Shown one piece after another: positions 9,428 through 16,640 of a stretch of 64,000 nt of DNA. The translations under genes and the position numbers were made by a program. Position 1 is the stretch's first letter, and every line of letters begins with the position of its first letter. Under the pieces are notes generated by a model. The model saw only the letters and a list, made by a program, of their open reading frames with translations. It was not told the DNA's origin and did no database searches. Source of the stretch: Paenibacillus sp. FSL H7-0331 (GTDB lineage Bacteria > Bacillota > Bacilli > Paenibacillales > NBRC-103111); the NCBI RefSeq assembly GCF_001956045.1, contig NZ_MRTH01000033.1:30834-94833 (forward strand), given 5' to 3'.

Positions 9428-11107
9428 TTAACGAATCGTCAAATGCTCGGCTATCGGGCCCAATACAATACCAGGCAAGAACGTCAGAGCGCCTATAATT
9501 AAAACCGTTCCTATTAGAATACCGACGAACAAACGGTTATCTGTGCGAAAAGTTCCGATAGTTTCGGGAACCCACTGTTTGCGCAGCATCGCCCCCGCTA
9601 CCGCCAGCATCGCTACCATCGAAATATAGCGGCCGAACAGCATCACAACTCCCGTAGATATATTCCAGAATGGCGTATTATCGCCCAATCCTTCGAACCC
9701 CGAACCATTGTTAGCCGCGGAGGATGTAAATTCATACAGAACTTGTGAAATGCCATGAAAGCCCGGATTCGTTATTCCCGCTTTTCCTAAATCAGTAGCC
9801 AGCGCAACTGCGGTTGACGCCAAAATAATGAGTGGATGCGCCAGAATCGCAATAGCAATCAGCTTGATTTCGCGTGCTTCTATTTTTCGACCGAGAAACT
9901 CCGGTGTCCGACCGACCATTAACCCCGCCAGGAATACCGCCAATATCGCATACATCAGCATATTAACGAGCCCAACGCCCTTACCGCCAAATACGCAGTT
10001 CAGCATCATGAGAGCCATTGGCGTGATGCCGCCAAGCGGTGTCAGTGTGTCGTGCATCGTATTGACACTGCCAGTTGTCGCCGCTGTCGTTACGGTAGCG
10101 AACAGTGCCGATTGCGGGATACCAAAGCGGACCTCTTTGCCTTCCATACTGCCCTGTGCTGCATCGATGCCCAATCTGTTCATGACGGGATTACCGCTCG
10201 ACTCCGCAGCATAAATAAGGGACAGAAACATAATAAATAAGATCATCATCGAGGAAAAAATAACCCAACCCTGCTTGCGGTTTTTGGCAAACAAGCCGTA
10301 CGTGTAAGGAAGCGCAGCAGATAAAACCCACATCGATAAAATTTCAATCACATTGGTCAACGGATTCGGATTCTCAAATGGATGAGCCGAGTTCACTCCA
10401 AAAAATCCGCCGCCATTCGTACCGATATGCTTGATCGATTCCAGTGCCGCCACCGGCCCGATAGCAATTTGCTGCTCGGCCCCCTCCAGCGTCGTAGCGG
10501 TTATTGTAGGCTGCAAAGTCAGCGGAACCTGAAGAGCCACAAGCAGAAGAGTCACTACAAAAGCAAACGGGAAAAATACACGAATATGCGCTTTTACAAA
10601 ATCCTCGAAAAAATTGCCTATCGTTTCCCCTTTACTCGTAATTCCTCTGACAAAGGCAATGGCGACGGAAAACCCGGTTGCTGCCGAGGTGAACATCATC
10701 ATAATAATGACAGCCATCTGCGAAAAATACGACAAGCCCGACTCCCCGCTGTAATGCTGCAGATTCGTGTTGGTCATAAAGCTGATGACCGTATTGAAGG
10801 TCAGCGTTTCTTCCATGTTGTCAATCCCGTTCGGATTAAGCGGCAAATATTTTTGTAGCCTCAAAATCAAATAGCTTATAGCCACGAGGACGATATTCGT
10901 AACAATAAAACTGAGCGCGTAGGTTTTCCAGGTCATACCTTTTCGTTCCTTTAAACCAATCATTGCAAAAATCGGTCTTTCGATGAACCCGAACCACTTG
11001 TCAGTCCGATTCGCTTCATTAGAGAATACGTTATAGAGATAGGTGCCTACAGGTTTAACCAACAGCACCAAAATGACAATAACGACGGCAATTTGCAAAA
11101 TGCCCAT
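9428..11107 (-). CDS. kdpA: Potassium-transporting ATPase potassium-binding subunit KdpA
   Basis: A 559-residue KdpA, the channel-like subunit of KdpFABC related to the Trk/Ktr superfamily. Four selectivity-filter-like loops are present: SFMTNTNLQHY near 109, IKHIGTNGGGFFGVNSAHPFENPNP near 226, GSVNTMHDTLTPLGG near 343, and FTSSAANNGSGFEGL near 463. About ten hydrophobic segments are visible. Strong AGGAGG ribosome-binding site before the ATG at 11107. The 197-bp gap to kdpF contains a 40-bp direct repeat with hairpins, unusual inside a kdp operon. Confidence 0.98.
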   Translation of the reverse strand: MGILQIAVVIVILVLLVKPVGTYLYNVFSNEANRTDKWFGFIERPIFAMIGLKERKGMTWKTYALSFIVTNIVLVAISYLILRLQKYLPLNPNGIDNMEETLTFNTVISFMTNTNLQHYSGESGLSYFSQMAVIIMMMFTSAATGFSVAIAFVRGITSKGETIGNFFEDFVKAHIRVFFPFAFVVTLLLVALQVPLTLQPTITATTLEGAEQQIAIGPVAALESIKHIGTNGGGFFGVNSAHPFENPNPLTNVIEILSMWVLSAALPYTYGLFAKNRKQGWVIFSSMMILFIMFLSLIYAAESSGNPVMNRLGIDAAQGSMEGKEVRFGIPQSALFATVTTAATTGSVNTMHDTLTPLGGITPMALMMLNCVFGGKGVGLVNMLMYAILAVFLAGLMVGRTPEFLGRKIEAREIKLIAIAILAHPLIILASTAVALATDLGKAGITNPGFHGISQVLYEFTSSAANNGSGFEGLGDNTPFWNISTGVVMLFGRYISMVAMLAVAGAMLRKQWVPETIGTFRTDNRLFVGILIGTVLIIGALTFLPGIVLGPIAEHLTIR

Positions 11108-11123
11108 TTGTTTGTTTCCTCCT

Positions 11124-11202
11124 CAGAGTTTTGCTTTAGCAAAACTTTCTTCGTAAGCATGTGCTGAGTTTTGCTTTAGCAAAACTGACTTCGTAAAGAT
11201 TG
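11124..11202. repeat. Two 40-bp direct repeats, each with a hairpin
   Basis: The unit GAGTTTTGCTTTAGCAAAAC plus TTCGTAA-type flank occurs twice, 40 bp apart (hairpin cores at 11128-11145 and 11168-11185). Each core is a perfect inverted repeat GTTTTGC-TTTA-GCAAAAC. Both copies lie between kdpF and kdpA, the first just upstream of the kdpA ribosome-binding site, so both are in the transcript leader of kdpA. Confidence 0.75.
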
Positions 11203-11304
11203 GTGAAAAAGTCCGCTGCACGGTCAAATCATTCTTCCGATCGCTTCGGCTTCTCCAGAACGATTCCGCCCATTCCGCTAATAATTCACCGGACTACTCA
11301 TTTA

Positions 11305-11382
11305 TTAAAATTTTTCTGGATTAACCAAGGCGTAGGCCAGATAAAGAAAAATAAATATTGTAAAAATAATGACAACGATCAT
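11305..11382 (-). CDS. kdpF: KdpF, small membrane subunit of the Kdp pump
   Basis: A 25-residue hydrophobic peptide immediately upstream of kdpA, starting MIVVIIFTIFIFLYLAYALV and ending with PEKF. This matches the usual form of KdpF: one membrane helix with a YLxYALxxPEKF-like end, which sits on KdpA and stabilises KdpFABC. The ATG overlaps the stop of the upstream 36-residue gene (ATGA), and GGAGGCGAG lies just before it inside that gene. Length is close to the 29 residues of the E. coli protein. Confidence 0.88.
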   Translation of the reverse strand: MIVVIIFTIFIFLYLAYALVNPEKF

Positions 11383-11489
11383 AAACGCTCGCCTCCTGAG
11401 TCTTCAATAACACGCCCGCACCACATCAAAAATCCACTGAACAGCGCGTAAGCAATGGCTAGCATCAGTACCATATATAGATCCAACAT
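11379..11489 (-). CDS. 36-residue membrane peptide translationally coupled to kdpF
   Basis: A tiny gene with a strong GGAGGGG ribosome-binding site 6 bases before the ATG. The product starts MLDLYMVLMLAIAYALFSGF, one membrane helix, then a short polar tail (MWCGRVIEDSGGERL). Its stop overlaps the kdpF start by four bases (ATGA), which indicates translational coupling. It is not one of the classical Kdp subunits and I do not recognise it; it could be a second small Kdp-associated subunit or a membrane regulator. The function is inferred only from position. Confidence 0.75.
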   Translation of the reverse strand: MLDLYMVLMLAIAYALFSGFLMWCGRVIEDSGGERL

Positions 11490-11536
11490 GGTTACCCCTC
11501 CTATGTTTATCTTAGCTTCCAAATAGAAGCTTGCCC

Positions 11537-11944
11537 TTACTTCACATGTGTTTGAATTAAAAAGGAAACATCCTCGCTTGTCGTATGAATCACATAGGCA
11601 GCGCCGAGTCCTTTGTAGACCAGACGAGGATTACTCGTATGGGTGATGACATAAATAGGCTTGGAGGTCCATCTGCGGCACATTTGAATATAACGGCAGC
11701 ACAGATTCAGGCTTCGCTCAAAAATAAACACCTTCCCGATAGTAAACTCTGGAAGAGTCCAGTTGATTTGTTCTGTAGTATCTACCATTACAATATTTTT
11801 TACACCAATATTGACCAGTCTTTGCTTTTCTCCCTGGTTGTTGGCAATAGCTGCAAAACGCAAGCCTTGCTTCAGCAATTGAAGGATGAAGCCTTCTCCC
11901 GTTTTATTGGGTGCCGAAACCAAAATGACTTCCTGTTGTTCCAT
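11537..11944 (-). CDS. Kdp-operon leader protein, Rossmann-like, unknown function
   Basis: A 135-residue soluble protein directly behind the c-di-AMP riboswitch terminator and first in the kdp operon. The N-terminus (EVILVSAPNKTGEGFILQLL, then FAAIANN, then NIVMVDTTEQ) follows a beta-alpha-beta pattern like the start of NAD-binding or TrkA-N/NmrA-like Rossmann domains, but a clear GxGxxG is absent. It is too short for a full RCK protein. The riboswitch context suggests a role in potassium transport or its regulation. TAGGAGGAAG ribosome-binding site before ATG 11944. The Rossmann call is an inference from pattern only. Confidence 0.82.
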   Translation of the reverse strand: MEQQEVILVSAPNKTGEGFILQLLKQGLRFAAIANNQGEKQRLVNIGVKNIVMVDTTEQINWTLPEFTIGKVFIFERSLNLCCRYIQMCRRWTSKPIYVITHTSNPRLVYKGLGAAYVIHTTSEDVSFLIQTHVK

Positions 11945-11981
11945 TTCAATCTTCCTCCTATGATGTCAAAAAGGAGACAAC

Positions 11982-12025
11982 AAAAAGAAGCCTACGAAAA
12001 GAGCGGAACTCTTCTCGTGGCTTCT
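11982..12025 (-). terminator. Intrinsic terminator of the kdp c-di-AMP riboswitch
   Basis: On the minus strand AGAAGCC-ACGA-AAGAG folds against CTCTT-TTCGT-GGCTTCT, followed by TTTTTG. It lies between the riboswitch aptamer and the first operon gene, the expected expression platform. Confidence 0.9.
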
Positions 12026-12064
12026 GAAAACACAGTTATACAAACCGTGTCTTACGCACGACAA

Positions 12065-12262
12065 TTGTTGCCTCTCCCTATACGCTTACGAGGTTAGCTG
12101 TCGGATTCGGGCTAGAGAGTAGCCCTACCCCCGGGCATCGAAGATGCCCAGAGGATTCACCCCATGAAGCTCGTGTATCTGACTACGAAATGATCGAATC
12201 AGGTATCACGCGCTTCTTTGGTTCCCCCGTTCCTTTTAAATTCAAGGACTCAGCGATAAAGT
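12065..12262 (-). promoter_or_regulatory. c-di-AMP riboswitch (ydaO/yuaA type) of the kdp operon
   Basis: The minus strand carries the conserved elements of the ydaO class in order: GGGGGAACCA near 12225, GGGGTGAATCC near 12160, GGTAGGGC near 12125, then GCCCGAATCCGACAGC and TAACCTCGTAAGCG near 12085. It is followed by an intrinsic terminator and then by the kdp genes. In this class c-di-AMP binding favours termination, so high c-di-AMP (a sign of high potassium) would shut Kdp off. Class assignment is by consensus recognition; ligand and OFF logic are established knowledge for the class. Confidence 0.93.
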
Positions 12263-12776
12263 GCATGTTTCATTTTCAATTACAGACAATCCCTTACAAA
12301 TCTACATTTCATATATACCTCATGGTCGTTGAACACGATCACAAGCTTCATCATCCTCTCTCATAAAAACGACGCTCTCGAACCCCTATGAACCGGTTCA
12401 TAGGGCTGAAGATGTTCAGCCGTTACTTGGAAAACTTTGTTTGGAATCATGAGATGTATCATACGCCAGCCGCTTAACACTGTAAATAAATACCGCATGG
12501 CATACAAGGCTATAATTGACTTGCATGGTATCCAAATCCTTTTCATGCTCTCGATATCTGCATCCATCTCTCGATATCTCCGTTTTACGAAGAAAAATCC
12601 AAATACCCAGCATGAGCTAGCATAGATATAGATAATAAAGGGAAATCAGGATTGATTCCGCTTTCATCGAGCTTTTAAGCAAAAAAGGCTTAATTATGAT
12701 GCGGATTGAGGTTTTACATTATTTAACGGCGAGCGTATGATACATTTCATTAACTCAACAACTCCATATCATCCAT
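12263..12776. other. Intergenic region between two divergent riboswitches
   Basis: About 510 bases without a convincing gene; short open frames here have no ribosome-binding sites. It must contain the promoters for both riboswitch transcripts, but I could not fix -10/-35 boxes with confidence. The only clear structure is the 22-bp palindrome at 12384-12405 and a small adjoining hairpin GCTGAA-GATG-TTCAGC. Confidence 0.6.
12384..12405. repeat. Perfect 22-bp palindrome, possible operator
   Basis: CCCTATGAACC is followed directly by its reverse complement GGTTCATAGGG with no spacer. A palindrome without loop is more like a protein-binding site than a terminator, and no T-tract follows. It lies between the two c-di-AMP riboswitches. 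Confidence 0.6.
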
Positions 12777-12948
12777 TATCAACGCTTAATTCCCATATAG
12801 GGAAACGGGGGACCCAGTTTAAGCTATCTAGGATAGATACCTTATAGGGGTGAATCCTCTTGGCATCTTCGATGCCCGGGGGTAGGGCACTCTCAAGCCC
12901 GAATCCGACAGCTAACCTCGTAAGCGATTTGAGAGAGAAGCACACTCG
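12777..12948 (+). promoter_or_regulatory. Second c-di-AMP riboswitch (ydaO/yuaA type)
   Basis: Plus-strand copy of the same class: CGGGGGACCC near 12808, GGGGTGAATCC near 12847, GGTAGGGC near 12881, AGCCCGAATCCGACAGC near 12896 and TAACCTCGTAAGCG near 12913. The 3' two-thirds are nearly identical to the kdp riboswitch, including the variable hairpin GGCATCTTCGATGCC, while the 5' stem differs. A strong terminator follows, then the 153-residue gene at 13062. Confidence 0.92.
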
Positions 12949-12975
12949 TGTCTCCCTGACCTTATTTATTGATGC

Positions 12976-13021
12976 AAAGGAAGCCCGAGAGTAGAGTTTC
13001 TCTGCTCTCGGGCTTCCTTTG
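12976..13021 (+). terminator. Intrinsic terminator of the second c-di-AMP riboswitch
   Basis: AAAGGAAGCCCGAGAG pairs with CTCTCGGGCTTCCTTT (inner stem AGAG/CTCT), an almost perfect long hairpin ending in a T-rich stretch, 28 bases after the aptamer and 41 bases before the gene start. Confidence 0.9.
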
Positions 13022-13061
13022 GTTTGTCCAAATTCAAAAAATGTAGAGGAGTGCAAGTATC

Positions 13062-13523
13062 ATGCTAAAGCTCGCCGACCCATTGACCGTACCCACTGAA
13101 TTTTCCTTGGTACCCTACAAAATCGGTTCCATGGAGATTTACCAATTTGATTGTCTTCTATTGAAAGGCCGAATCCCGCAAATCACTTCCGATGGCTCCT
13201 GCGGATTATTGAAAATATCCAGCCGCGGATGGAATGGTTGGGCAGAATGGAATCTCCCCTGCTGCGGCAATAAATTCGACCTGATCCAATGGGCTTCGGT
13301 TTTAATCAAATTAAAGGGACTTACCATTACCGATGCATTTGCTTTTGTAAATACCAAACAGCAAGCATGGGGTACAGAGCGATGTGAGTTGGTCAAAGCC
13401 GCTTTACATGACCTTGTCACTCAAATCCATAATCAGAATACCAAGCAGCTATCTGATGCCAATGGCATCATTCTGGAACGTTCCAGGCTAATCGAACAGT
13501 CACGATCTTATTTTTCCTTTTGA
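13062..13523 (+). CDS. Unknown 153-residue protein under a c-di-AMP riboswitch
   Basis: A soluble protein I do not recognise. It has no signal peptide or membrane helix. Notable segments are ISSRGWNGWAEWNLPCCG in the middle, with paired cysteines and tryptophans, and a C-terminal helical part (ERCELVKAALHDLVTQI). GAGGAGTG ribosome-binding site 9 bases before the ATG. It is the only gene behind the second c-di-AMP riboswitch and is convergent, by 11 bp, with the efflux operon. Known genes of this regulon concern potassium uptake, osmolytes, and cell-wall enzymes; which of these it serves cannot be read from the sequence. Confidence 0.85.
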   Translation: MLKLADPLTVPTEFSLVPYKIGSMEIYQFDCLLLKGRIPQITSDGSCGLLKISSRGWNGWAEWNLPCCGNKFDLIQWASVLIKLKGLTITDAFAFVNTKQQAWGTERCELVKAALHDLVTQIHNQNTKQLSDANGIILERSRLIEQSRSYFSF

Positions 13524-13534
13524 ATAGGATCAGA

Positions 13535-15313
13535 TTAAGGTCTGCTTAATTCAGTCAATAGACGTTTGGCATCTCCATTTTCCGTTTTGAATATTTCGTA
13601 TACTTTTAAAGTCAGCGGCGTGTCGAATTGTTCAGAATTTCCGGTAAAGGCAATATTGTTCTCTCCTGTAACCAGGCGTTCCTGCCCAATCAACGATTTC
13701 ACAGAGGTGCCCACGAGCCTTCCCAATGAATCATGCAGTTCAAATTGAAGCTGCGGGAAGCTTTCATCTACCTGGGTCTCTTTGATGCGTTCAATATCGA
13801 AGAAAAACTTGCCTTTATACGTATATTGATGGGTCGCTGAATTGAACAAGAAGGAAATGTCCCAACGTTCGATCGCTACATTAAACGGATACAGACTAAA
13901 TTTGTCTTCTTTGTCCGGTGCTTGTAAATTCACACTGTAAGCGGCAATCGTTGTTTTGTACGGCGCTTGTGCCGTTGTATCCTGAAGCTTTAAGGCAAGC
14001 CCCGTTCCAGTCTCGGTCGCTGGTACCACATACGTGTAATTGATGGTCGTTCCTGTGTTCGGCAGTACAGACGTTGCCGCCAGCACTTGCCGTCTGCCAC
14101 TGTATTGGTAACCTCCGCTGCCGATCAATTCCGTTTGAAACATGGGGATAGCGAGCGGTCGGGCACTTTGGTTATACAAACGGAATTTAGCTGTTACTTG
14201 CTTGCTGCCTTCATCCTGGTTATCGTTCATATGAAGCTCAACCAATGAAACCTGCAAATCCGGATGGATAAGTTCACTTCGCATATCGAATTTCATGGAG
14301 GTGCCTAATGCATAAGCTTCATAATTTTGTGGAGCAGTATCGCCTGGGAGCAATATATTCAGTCTGCCCACTTGATAACTAACCACGTTGGAAGCTCCTG
14401 ATGTAAAGCTTTCAGCAGTCAACAGATTCAAGCTTAGCAGCTCTGTATCCTGATCGGTTGGAATTACGTAATGCATATACTTTTCTTCTTTGGCATCCAA
14501 TTGAATCGTATCTTTCTCTAACCGGCTCCCTATGAACACCTTTTTATCGTTTTTCCCATCTATGGCAAAATCGGGTACGGTTTCCCGTTGACTCGACGGG
14601 TTATAAGCCAGTAATTGAACGACATATACATTACCCGTCTTGGTAGATTCCTTATGGATATCTACGGGTGTGTATTCGATTGGGGAATCCAATGCAGGAA
14701 TCCGGAAAGCGTCAGACCACTTGCGGATTGCAGCAGAATCGGTCATAGACGTATCTACACCATGCCAAGGCTGGATCGTAATCGGGACTGAGGCCATGAG
14801 TGTTTCTTTCTTGGGATATACATAGTAATCTACATCCGTCCAATTGACTTCACTAATGGTTATTTTCTCAGCACGATCCAGTACGACCATGTAGCTAATA
14901 TCGGTTGTGGTCTGGGGCTGTATGACTCTTGGATTCGCTGTGCTTGGCTGCAGCGTATAGGTTATTCCTTTGCTGGTGCGTGCACGAACCTCATAATCGG
15001 GAACCTTGGTGATCGAGGTGCTTGTATTTTCCATTTTGATCACAATACCGATCCGGGTACCTCCGAGAATTTCCTCTGTCAAAACACTTTTGATCTGTAC
15101 ATTCAATACATCCGTCAATGGATATACGGCAGCAATGGGTTGAACGGTTTGTGCAGGACTGAGCCTTGAAGCTGTTTGTTCGCTGATGGGTACAGAACTA
15201 TTCGTTCCCAAGCTCGTGGTTACGGCTACCTCTGCAAAAGCAGGGCTCATGAAGCCAGTGATCGATGCCGATAACACGGCTGATGCTACGATGACGGTTA
15301 ACCTTCTATTCAT
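13535..15313 (-). CDS. Secreted protein of the RND efflux operon, unknown
   Basis: A 592-residue exported protein. Signal peptide: RR near the start, hydrophobic core VIVASAVLSASITGF, cleavage probably after AFA at 27. The mature part looks all-beta: repeated segments of the form LVGENT/VELHMNDNQ..TAKFRLYNQSARPLAIP, like several immunoglobulin-like domains that resemble bacterial DUF11-type or intracellular proteinase inhibitor-like folds; no catalytic motif is visible. It is the last gene of the operon MarR-RND-fusion lipoprotein, 32 bp downstream of the lipoprotein gene, with a good AGGAGGAG site. It may be an extracellular part of the efflux assembly; this is inference from position. Confidence 0.85.
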   Translation of the reverse strand: MNRRLTVIVASAVLSASITGFMSPAFAEVAVTTSLGTNSSVPISEQTASRLSPAQTVQPIAAVYPLTDVLNVQIKSVLTEEILGGTRIGIVIKMENTSTSITKVPDYEVRARTSKGITYTLQPSTANPRVIQPQTTTDISYMVVLDRAEKITISEVNWTDVDYYVYPKKETLMASVPITIQPWHGVDTSMTDSAAIRKWSDAFRIPALDSPIEYTPVDIHKESTKTGNVYVVQLLAYNPSSQRETVPDFAIDGKNDKKVFIGSRLEKDTIQLDAKEEKYMHYVIPTDQDTELLSLNLLTAESFTSGASNVVSYQVGRLNILLPGDTAPQNYEAYALGTSMKFDMRSELIHPDLQVSLVELHMNDNQDEGSKQVTAKFRLYNQSARPLAIPMFQTELIGSGGYQYSGRRQVLAATSVLPNTGTTINYTYVVPATETGTGLALKLQDTTAQAPYKTTIAAYSVNLQAPDKEDKFSLYPFNVAIERWDISFLFNSATHQYTYKGKFFFDIERIKETQVDESFPQLQFELHDSLGRLVGTSVKSLIGQERLVTGENNIAFTGNSEQFDTPLTLKVYEIFKTENGDAKRLLTELSRP

Positions 15314-15345
15314 TCGTTTCGTTCTCCTCCTGTGACAAACATGGT

Positions 15346-16596
15346 TTATTGAGCTAGCTGTACTTTTTCTTTATCCTTCAGTTGATTCTGCCCCGAGGTT
15401 ACCAACGGTTCACCTTCCTTGACACCGCTTATGACCTCTTGATACGTATCACTTAAACGACCCAGCGTGACCTTACGCTTCTCCACGGTATCTCCCGCCA
15501 TAACAAATACGAAGCTCTCTCCACTTTCACGAACAATACTTAAGGTTGGCACGGTGACTACGATTTGATCCTGATCCTCTGTCAGCAGAACCTGAGCCTT
15601 CATTCCCGGCTTGAACTTGCGATCCTGATTGGGCAATTCAAGTTCCAACGAGTAGGCTTTGGATTGGGTGCTGACAACATCAGCCAGATAGCTCACTTTG
15701 GCCTTATATTTTTCAGCTGAACCGGATATGTAAAAGGATAGCTCTTGCTTCCCGCGAACTAGCGCCGCCGCCTCTTCGGTAAGCTCAGCTTTGATCTTGA
15801 TTGGGTCCAGTTGCTGAATTTGTGCAGCACGGAAGCCCGCTGGAAGCGTCATGCCAACTTCAATCGGCAAATCCGTCAGCACTCCGCTAACGCTTGCTCT
15901 CACTTCCATATGCTCCAAGGTCCGATCGGCCTCTCGAATTGACACATCCGATATTAGTAAGCCCTGTTCCAACTGTGATAAGGAATTAGTCGTTTCCAGC
16001 GTTTTTTGTTTCTGCTGGCTGCTCTGCAAATCAAGCTTAAGATTGTTTAACTGGGTTTCTACCTGCTCCAGTTGGAATTTCGTAGATAGCCCCAAATCAA
16101 AGTCGTTGCGCATTTTATTATAATTCTTATCGGTTTCCTTAATTGCCGCTTCCAGCTTCACGATACCGTTCTGCAAATCCTGCTTGCTGTTAGCCAAATC
16201 CTCCCGCGCTTTCACCAGCTGCTCTTTCGTTGAGGATATCGTCACGGTCGCTTTTTCTTTGGATATCAGCACATCGGTTGGATCAAGTCTAAAAATCACT
16301 TCACCTTTTTCGACGTTATCTCCACGCTTCTTCAATATTTCCTTGACATCGCCGCCTACCTTGACTGACACATCGAGCTGAATGGAGGAGGCTATATCAG
16401 CCACCTGCTCCAAAGGCTCACTTATTTTTTGCTTCGCTACTTTGCTTACCTTAACCTGTTTGAGCTGTACTTCAGTAGCCTGTGCCGGTTGGGCTTTTGG
16501 CGTTTCGGAGCAGCCTGCAAGCATGACCGCTCCAACTAACATTAATCCCATAGCTTTTACACCTGTATGAACTGGATTATCCCTAAATGGTTTCAT
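15346..16596 (-). CDS. RND efflux membrane-fusion lipoprotein (HlyD/AcrA family)
   Basis: A 416-residue periplasmic-adaptor homologue anchored as a lipoprotein: lipobox LAGC with Cys29. A lipoyl/barrel-sandwich half (VKVGGDVKEILKKRGDNVEKGEVIFRLD) is followed by a long coiled coil (about 115-225, many K/E heptads) and then the second lipoyl half (VSGVLTDLPIEVGMTLPAG) and beta-barrel. It ends with a typical SGQNQLKDKEKVQL segment. It is 44 bp downstream of the RND pump gene. In Gram-positive bacteria such proteins join the SwrC-like pumps; the transported compound is unknown. Confidence 0.94.
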   Translation of the reverse strand: MKPFRDNPVHTGVKAMGLMLVGAVMLAGCSETPKAQPAQATEVQLKQVKVSKVAKQKISEPLEQVADIASSIQLDVSVKVGGDVKEILKKRGDNVEKGEVIFRLDPTDVLISKEKATVTISSTKEQLVKAREDLANSKQDLQNGIVKLEAAIKETDKNYNKMRNDFDLGLSTKFQLEQVETQLNNLKLDLQSSQQKQKTLETTNSLSQLEQGLLISDVSIREADRTLEHMEVRASVSGVLTDLPIEVGMTLPAGFRAAQIQQLDPIKIKAELTEEAAALVRGKQELSFYISGSAEKYKAKVSYLADVVSTQSKAYSLELELPNQDRKFKPGMKAQVLLTEDQDQIVVTVPTLSIVRESGESFVFVMAGDTVEKRKVTLGRLSDTYQEVISGVKEGEPLVTSGQNQLKDKEKVQLAQ

Positions 16597-16640
16597 TGAA
16601 TGTTGCTCCTTTTCGATATATATCTGTCAGCTACTCGTAC

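Noticed and set aside
12361..12625. Short open frames between the two riboswitches
   Set aside because: They lack ribosome-binding sites and have unconvincing composition; they overlap the palindrome and likely promoter zone.
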